Assembly (NCBI RefSeq): GCF_023634765.1
Contig: NZ_JAMLFX010000004.1
Coordinates: forward strand, 259,384-323,383
Direction of reading: 5' to 3'
DNA length: 64,000 bases
Source of the DNA: Pseudomonas sp. AKS31
GTDB lineage: Bacteria > Pseudomonadota > Gammaproteobacteria > Pseudomonadales > Pseudomonadaceae
A program made the translations under genes and the position numbers. Below, piece by piece: positions 60,052 through 64,000 of this stretch. The notes under the pieces were generated by a model, which was not told the origin of the DNA, searched no databases, and saw only the letters and a program-made list of their open reading frames with translations. The first letter of the stretch is position 1; each line of letters begins with the position of its first letter.

Positions 60052-60858
60052 ATGTTGCGTCTGAGCGCGCTTTATCGTTACCCGTTGAAATCCGGCAAGG
60101 TCGATGTGCTGCAAAGCGTTGATCTCGATAGGCTGGGGCTTGATGGCGATCGACGCTGGATGCTCGTGGACGAAGCCAGCGGCCGCTTCCTGACCCAGCG
60201 CGCCGAAGCGAAGATGAGTCAATTGTCGGCCCTGTGGAATGCACAGGGCGGTCTGACCCTGAGCGCACCTGAACGGTCCTCCATCGACATCGCCTTGCCG
60301 GGCAACGACGCCGAACTGCGTGGCGTGACGATCTGGCGTGACACCTTGCGCGTGCCGGATGCCGGTGATGAGGCGGCGCGCTGGGTCAGTGATTTCATCG
60401 GCAAGCCGACCCGGCTGGTGCAGGTGCCGCTGGATCGCGCCCGGTCCACTCAGGCGGGCTTCGGCAAAGATGACGATCAGGTCGCGTTCGCTGACGGATT
60501 TCCGCTGTTGTTGATCGGCGAGGCCTCTCTGCAGGACCTTTCGCAAAAGGTCGGACGACCATTGGAAATGTTGCGTTTTCGGCCGAATCTGGTGATTGAA
60601 GGCAGTGCTGCCTATGCAGAAGACAGTTGGAAGCGCATTCGCATCGGTGACGTCGAGTTTCGCGTGGTCAAGTCGTGCGCACGTTGCATCCTCACCACCA
60701 TCGACCCGCAAACCGGTGAGCGCAGTGCCGATCGCGAGCCGCTGGCCACTTTGCAGAAATACCGTGCCGAAGCTGATGGCGCAATGTTCGGGCAGAATCT
60801 GGTCAACGACAGCAATGGCCGACTTGAAGTCGGCATGCCGGTGGAGATTCTCGAGTAA
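60052..60858 (+). CDS. MOSC-domain protein (YcbX-like)
   Basis: A 268-residue protein with an N-terminal MOSC beta-barrel (LSALYRYPLKSGKVDVLQSVD) and a C-terminal MOSC domain with the conserved Cys in VVKSCARCILTTIDPQTGE. YcbX relatives bind Mo cofactor through that Cys and reduce N-hydroxylated compounds. It lacks the C-terminal ferredoxin domain of E. coli YcbX. GGGAG lies 7 bases before ATG 60052. Confidence 0.92.
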   Translation: MLRLSALYRYPLKSGKVDVLQSVDLDRLGLDGDRRWMLVDEASGRFLTQRAEAKMSQLSALWNAQGGLTLSAPERSSIDIALPGNDAELRGVTIWRDTLRVPDAGDEAARWVSDFIGKPTRLVQVPLDRARSTQAGFGKDDDQVAFADGFPLLLIGEASLQDLSQKVGRPLEMLRFRPNLVIEGSAAYAEDSWKRIRIGDVEFRVVKSCARCILTTIDPQTGERSADREPLATLQKYRAEADGAMFGQNLVNDSNGRLEVGMPVEILE

Positions 60859-60874
60859 TCGGCCACTGAAACGA

Positions 60875-60906
60875 AAAATGCCCGTGTCCTTGGACACGGG
60901 CATTTT
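60875..60906. terminator. Bidirectional terminator between the MOSC gene and ppnP
   Basis: AAAAATGCCCGTGTCC pairs with GGACACGGGCATTTTT, TT at the tip, perfect 14-16 pair stem. Works in both directions. Confidence 0.93.
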
Positions 60907-60930
60907 TGTTGGTGCAGTGAAACCGTTGCT

Positions 60931-61215
60931 TTAGCCGCGGTATTCGCACAGGTAAGCGGTGTCGACCGCAACCTTCAGCTGGAACTTGCTGTTGGCCGGG
61001 ACGTTGAACTGGCTGCCGGCGGCGAAGGTTTCCCAATCGCTGCTGTCGGGCAGTTTGACGGTCAGTGCGCCGGAAACCACGTGCATGATTTCACGCTGAG
61101 CGGTGCCGAATTCGTATTCGCCCGGGGCCATGACGCCGATGGTCGCCGGACCCTCAGCGGTGCCAAAGGCGATCGACTTGACGGTGCCGTCGAAGTACTC
61201 GTTGACTTTAAACAT
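60931..61215 (-). CDS. ppnP: Pyrimidine/purine nucleoside phosphorylase PpnP
   Basis: A 94-residue cupin (formerly DUF1255, YaiE). Diagnostic blocks are [44 protein letters not shown] and [13 protein letters not shown]. It phosphorolyses several nucleosides. ATG 61215 is the family start; the frame further up to 61263 has no ribosome site. Confidence 0.95.
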   Translation of the reverse strand: MFKVNEYFDGTVKSIAFGTAEGPATIGVMAPGEYEFGTAQREIMHVVSGALTVKLPDSSDWETFAAGSQFNVPANSKFQLKVAVDTAYLCEYRG

Positions 61216-61320
61216 GGGCGATTCCTCGAAAAGGGTTAGAAATTGGAGGCGGCCAGTATGCACAAGGCTTTTCGCGCCGTCACCTGCCCGGCATCTGTCC
61301 GCTGAGTTCTCGAATTGACC

Positions 61321-61863
61321 CTAGAGTGGCAAGACCAGTGGCAATAACCGCGCGGTGTTGCGCGCATCTTCCAGCGCCCGATGCTGCTGGCCGCTGAACT
61401 GCATGCCGGCCAGCTGCAGCGCGCCGTTGAGGCCCAGCGGCCGCTCCAGGCGTCGAGCCTTGGCGAAGCGTTGTTTGAGGTTCATGTGTGGCACTTGGCT
61501 CAAGCCGCTGTCGATGTGCAGGCGCTGCCATTCCTGGAGCAATTGCTTGCGGTCGTAATCGCCCCAACTGGCCCAACCTTCAAGACGTGCCTGATGTTGC
61601 GCGAGCCAGCGTTCGAACGCCGGCCAGACTTCAGTCAACGGCTGTGCCGAGTCGATATTGGCCTGAGTGATGTGCGTCAGTTCACGACAGAAAGGCGTCA
61701 GCAACGGCCGTCGCGTCGGTTTGACGAAGCGCTGGAAGTGATCCTGCTCGCGCCCGGCGCGATCAACCAGGGTGGCGCCGATCTCGATAATTTCCATTTC
61801 GGTGACCGGCCAGCCACCCTCATCGGTGGTGGCTTCCAGATCTATGACCAGCCAGTGGGGCAT
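61321..61863 (-). CDS. DEDDh 3'-5' exonuclease
   Basis: A 180-residue exonuclease. Motif I is WLVIDLEATTDEGG (DxE at residues 8-10), motif II GWASWGDYDRKQLL, motif III HRALEDARNTARL (H then D). It matches the ERI-1-like exonuclease group. The substrate, RNA or DNA, is unknown. It lies 70 bases downstream of the carboxylase gene on the same strand. Confidence 0.93.
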   Translation of the reverse strand: MPHWLVIDLEATTDEGGWPVTEMEIIEIGATLVDRAGREQDHFQRFVKPTRRPLLTPFCRELTHITQANIDSAQPLTEVWPAFERWLAQHQARLEGWASWGDYDRKQLLQEWQRLHIDSGLSQVPHMNLKQRFAKARRLERPLGLNGALQLAGMQFSGQQHRALEDARNTARLLPLVLPL

Positions 61864-61933
61864 CGCAGGGTTCCTGATTTCCGCGTTCTGATAACTCAGA
61901 GCGTAGTCAAAACCCGCAGGGGTGTGTGGGCGA

Positions 61934-63895
61934 CTACTCGACCTGCAACAGAACCTGACGATTTTTTACCTGATCGCCGACCTTGACCTGCACCCGCGTG
62001 AGCACGCCGTCGATGCCGGCCGTGAGCGGATGCTCCATTTTCATTGCCTCCAGCACCACCAGCAACTGACCTTTGCTGACCGCACTGCCTTCGCTGACCA
62101 GTACGTCGACGATGGCACCGTCCATCGGCGCTTTCAGAGTGCCGGAACTGGCGCTGGTCTGACTGCCGATCACGGCATGAGTTCGATTCTCGAGGCACAA
62201 ACTGCCGGGATGGCTGAACAACCAGAGGTGCCCGGCATCGAGCCGATAGGCGTGACGCTGGCGTAAGCCGTCGATTTCCAGCGTCACTGACTGCGCATCA
62301 TGGTCGATGAGCTTCAATTCGAGTGTGCGTTCGGCGACCTGCACGTTGAATACGCCGTGTGCCTCAGCGAGCAGTTGCACGGCCCAGGTCTGATCATCAA
62401 GACCGAGGCGATAATGCAGCGGCACATTGGCGTTATTGCGCCAGCCGTTAAGTGGCGCACGGTGGTTGCGGGCGCTGGTTTGATAGAAAAGCACCGTTGC
62501 GATCGCCAACTGCTCGGCATCCGGAATGTAGCGGTGCAAACAAGGGTGATCACTGAAGTGCCGAGCGATGAAGGCGGTACTGAATTCACCGCTGATGAAT
62601 TGCGGGTGTTGCAGCAGGCTGGCGAGCAGGCGCTGATTGCTCTGTACGCCCAATAACACCGTGTCCTGTACCGCACGCAGCAGTTTGCGGCGCGCTTCCT
62701 CGCGAGTGGCGCCGAAGGCGATCAGCTTACCGAGCATCGGGTCATAGAACGGGCTGACCGATTGCCCTTCAAGCAAACCATGATCGATTCGCGCACCGTG
62801 CTGCAGCGCCGGCTCCCAGGCTTCTACTCGACCGGTTTGCGGGAGGAAGTCGTGGGCGGGATCTTCGGCGTAAAGCCGCACCTCCATGGCATGGCCGGTG
62901 AGCTGGACTTGTTCTTGAGTCAGCGGCAACGGCTGTCCCTCGGCAACCAGCAATTGCCAAGCGACCAGATCCAGCCCGGTAATCAGTTCAGTCACCGGGT
63001 GCTCGACTTGCAGGCGCGTGTTCATCTCCAGAAAGTAGAACTGTCCGCGCGCATCGAGCAGAAACTCAACGGTGCCGGCGCCGACATAGTTCACTGCACG
63101 CCCGGCCTGTAATGCTGCTTCACCCATGGCTTGGCGCAACTCGGCGGTCATCACCGGGCAGGGCGCTTCCTCGATGACTTTCTGATGGCGGCGCTGGATC
63201 GAACAGTCGCGTTCGCCGAGGTAGATCAGGTTGCCGTGCTGATCGCCGAACAGCTGCACTTCGACATGCCGCGGTTCGATCAGCGCCTGTTCAAGAATCA
63301 ATTCGTCGCTGCCGAAAGCGTTGAATGCTTCGGAGCGCGCGGTGCGCAATTGCGCCGGCAAATCAGCGGCGTTGTGCAGCAGACGCATGCCGCGTCCACC
63401 CCCGCCGGCACTGGCCTTGATCATCAGTGGGTAGCCGATACGCTCGGCTTCACGCAGCAGGGTGGCGTCGTCCTGTTCCGCGCCCTGATAGCCGGCGATG
63501 CACGGCACGCCGGCTTCGAGCATGGCAGTTTTTGAGCGGCGTTTGCTGCCCATCAATTCGATGGCTTCGACGCTGGGGCCGATGAAGATCAGCCCGGCTT
63601 GTTCGCAGGCGCGGGCGAACTCGGTGTTTTCCGAGAGAAAACCGTAGCCGGGATGGATCGCGTCGGCACCGCTGCGGCGAGCGGCGTCGAGGATCGCCGG
63701 GATGTTCAGATACGACTGCTGCACCGGCGCCGGGCCGATACGCACGGCTTGATCGGCCATTTGCACGTGCAGGGCATCGGCGTCGGCGTCGCTGAAAACG
63801 GCGACGGTGTGGTAGCCCAAAGCCTGAGCGGTGTGCTGGATGCGGCAGGCGATTTCACCGCGGTTGGCGATCAGGATTTTGTGGATGGCGGGCAT
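61934..63895 (-). CDS. Biotin-dependent acyl-CoA carboxylase alpha subunit
   Basis: A 653-residue protein: biotin carboxylase (ILIANRGEIACRI, IHPGYGFLSEN, KASAGGGGRGMRLL, GERDCSIQRRHQKVIEEAP, EMNTRLQVEHPVTE), a mid linker domain and the C-terminal biotinyl domain with Lys619 in VLEAMKMEHPL. The order matches methylcrotonyl-, geranyl- or propionyl-CoA carboxylase alpha chains (LiuD/AtuF/PccA type). The carboxyltransferase beta chain that would fix the substrate is not in the window, and no liuE follows. The last 100 bases upstream carry a REP. Confidence 0.93.
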   Translation of the reverse strand: MPAIHKILIANRGEIACRIQHTAQALGYHTVAVFSDADADALHVQMADQAVRIGPAPVQQSYLNIPAILDAARRSGADAIHPGYGFLSENTEFARACEQAGLIFIGPSVEAIELMGSKRRSKTAMLEAGVPCIAGYQGAEQDDATLLREAERIGYPLMIKASAGGGGRGMRLLHNAADLPAQLRTARSEAFNAFGSDELILEQALIEPRHVEVQLFGDQHGNLIYLGERDCSIQRRHQKVIEEAPCPVMTAELRQAMGEAALQAGRAVNYVGAGTVEFLLDARGQFYFLEMNTRLQVEHPVTELITGLDLVAWQLLVAEGQPLPLTQEQVQLTGHAMEVRLYAEDPAHDFLPQTGRVEAWEPALQHGARIDHGLLEGQSVSPFYDPMLGKLIAFGATREEARRKLLRAVQDTVLLGVQSNQRLLASLLQHPQFISGEFSTAFIARHFSDHPCLHRYIPDAEQLAIATVLFYQTSARNHRAPLNGWRNNANVPLHYRLGLDDQTWAVQLLAEAHGVFNVQVAERTLELKLIDHDAQSVTLEIDGLRQRHAYRLDAGHLWLFSHPGSLCLENRTHAVIGSQTSASSGTLKAPMDGAIVDVLVSEGSAVSKGQLLVVLEAMKMEHPLTAGIDGVLTRVQVKVGDQVKNRQVLLQVE

Positions 63896-63936
63896 AGTGA
63901 TCTTCCTGAGTATTTGGCGGTGGGTTGGCTGGCCTC

Positions 63937-64000
63937 TTCGCGAGCAGGCTCGCTCCCACAGGAATTTGCATCGTTCACAAAACCTGTGGGAGCGAGCCTG
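63937..64000. repeat. REP pair (REPIN), CTCGCGAA type, cut by the window edge
   Basis: Left arm TTCGCGAGCAGGCTCGCTCC at 63937-63956 and on, right arm GTGGGAGCGAGCCTG ends at the window end. Matches the element at 13428-13516. Confidence 0.9.

Overview
The window is a stretch of chromosome from a fluorescent-group Pseudomonas (P. fluorescens complex most likely). I infer this from the high GC content, the OprI lipoprotein, the EarP plus Arg32-type EF-P pair, OspR with glutathione peroxidase, SagS-like and RocS2/RocA2-like signalling genes, a tpm-htpX block, and many paired REP palindromes of the kinds typical of this group. Gene order in several blocks matches what I remember of P. aeruginosa (the tesA to ohrR genes; deaD to the DUF815/GAF pair; dgt-rocS2-rocA2). 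No phage, insertion sequence, CRISPR array, tRNA or rRNA was seen. Almost everything is core genome, densely packed, with several ATGA overlaps and five convergent gene pairs that touch or overlap at their stop codons.

Layout. 1-2.5 kb: LolCDE/YbbAP-like ABC exporter (permease cut by the window edge) divergent from the esterase TesA. 2.6-4.9 kb: L,D-transpeptidase, OprI and a GNAT protein, with a 640-base non-coding, highly structured gap. 4.9-11.5 kb: DAHP synthase, PilZ, thioredoxin-like, PanE-like, 5'-nucleotidase, Usp, CysB and a GreA/B-type factor. 11.6-15.8 kb: earP-efp, then ohr with an alpha/beta hydrolase, and ohrR. 15.8-23.4 kb: two LysR regulators around a TauE/SafE exporter, DUF1127, a YcaQ-type glycosylase, class II DAHP synthase, a SpeE-like protein and a crotonase. 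23.4-35.2 kb: deaD with a structured leader, an extradiol dioxygenase-like protein, tpm, htpX, an alanine-type aminotransferase, then an oxidative-stress set (msrB, gpx, ospR, free-Met-sulfoxide reductase), the SagS-like hybrid kinase and a DUF815 ATPase.

35.2-45.5 kb is a signalling block: an HD-GYP protein with an unusually long insertion, the RocS2/RocA2-like phosphorelay, dGTPase and an EAL phosphodiesterase. 45.5-50 kb: a three-gene YqjK/YqjE/YqjD-like membrane operon divergent from an Amt ammonium transporter (with a sigma54-like promoter), and a CPA2 antiporter. 50-55 kb: a glutaredoxin-like protein, a LexA-box gene of unknown function, a pseudouridine synthase, a DUF903 lipoprotein, mobA and moaB-moeA. 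55-64 kb: YegS-like kinase, a NarL-type two-component pair, a small helical protein, CheV behind a FliA-type promoter, a MOSC protein, PpnP, a DEDDh exonuclease and a biotin-dependent carboxylase alpha subunit.

The most interesting unexplained signals are non-coding. One is a hairpin that encloses the deaD start codon and Shine-Dalgarno region. Another is a possible short leader ORF running into mutually exclusive hairpins at 4.2-4.4 kb. There are also candidate sigma28, sigma54 and LexA sites upstream of cheV, amt and an unknown gene respectively. I could run no searches, so family names rest on motif recognition.
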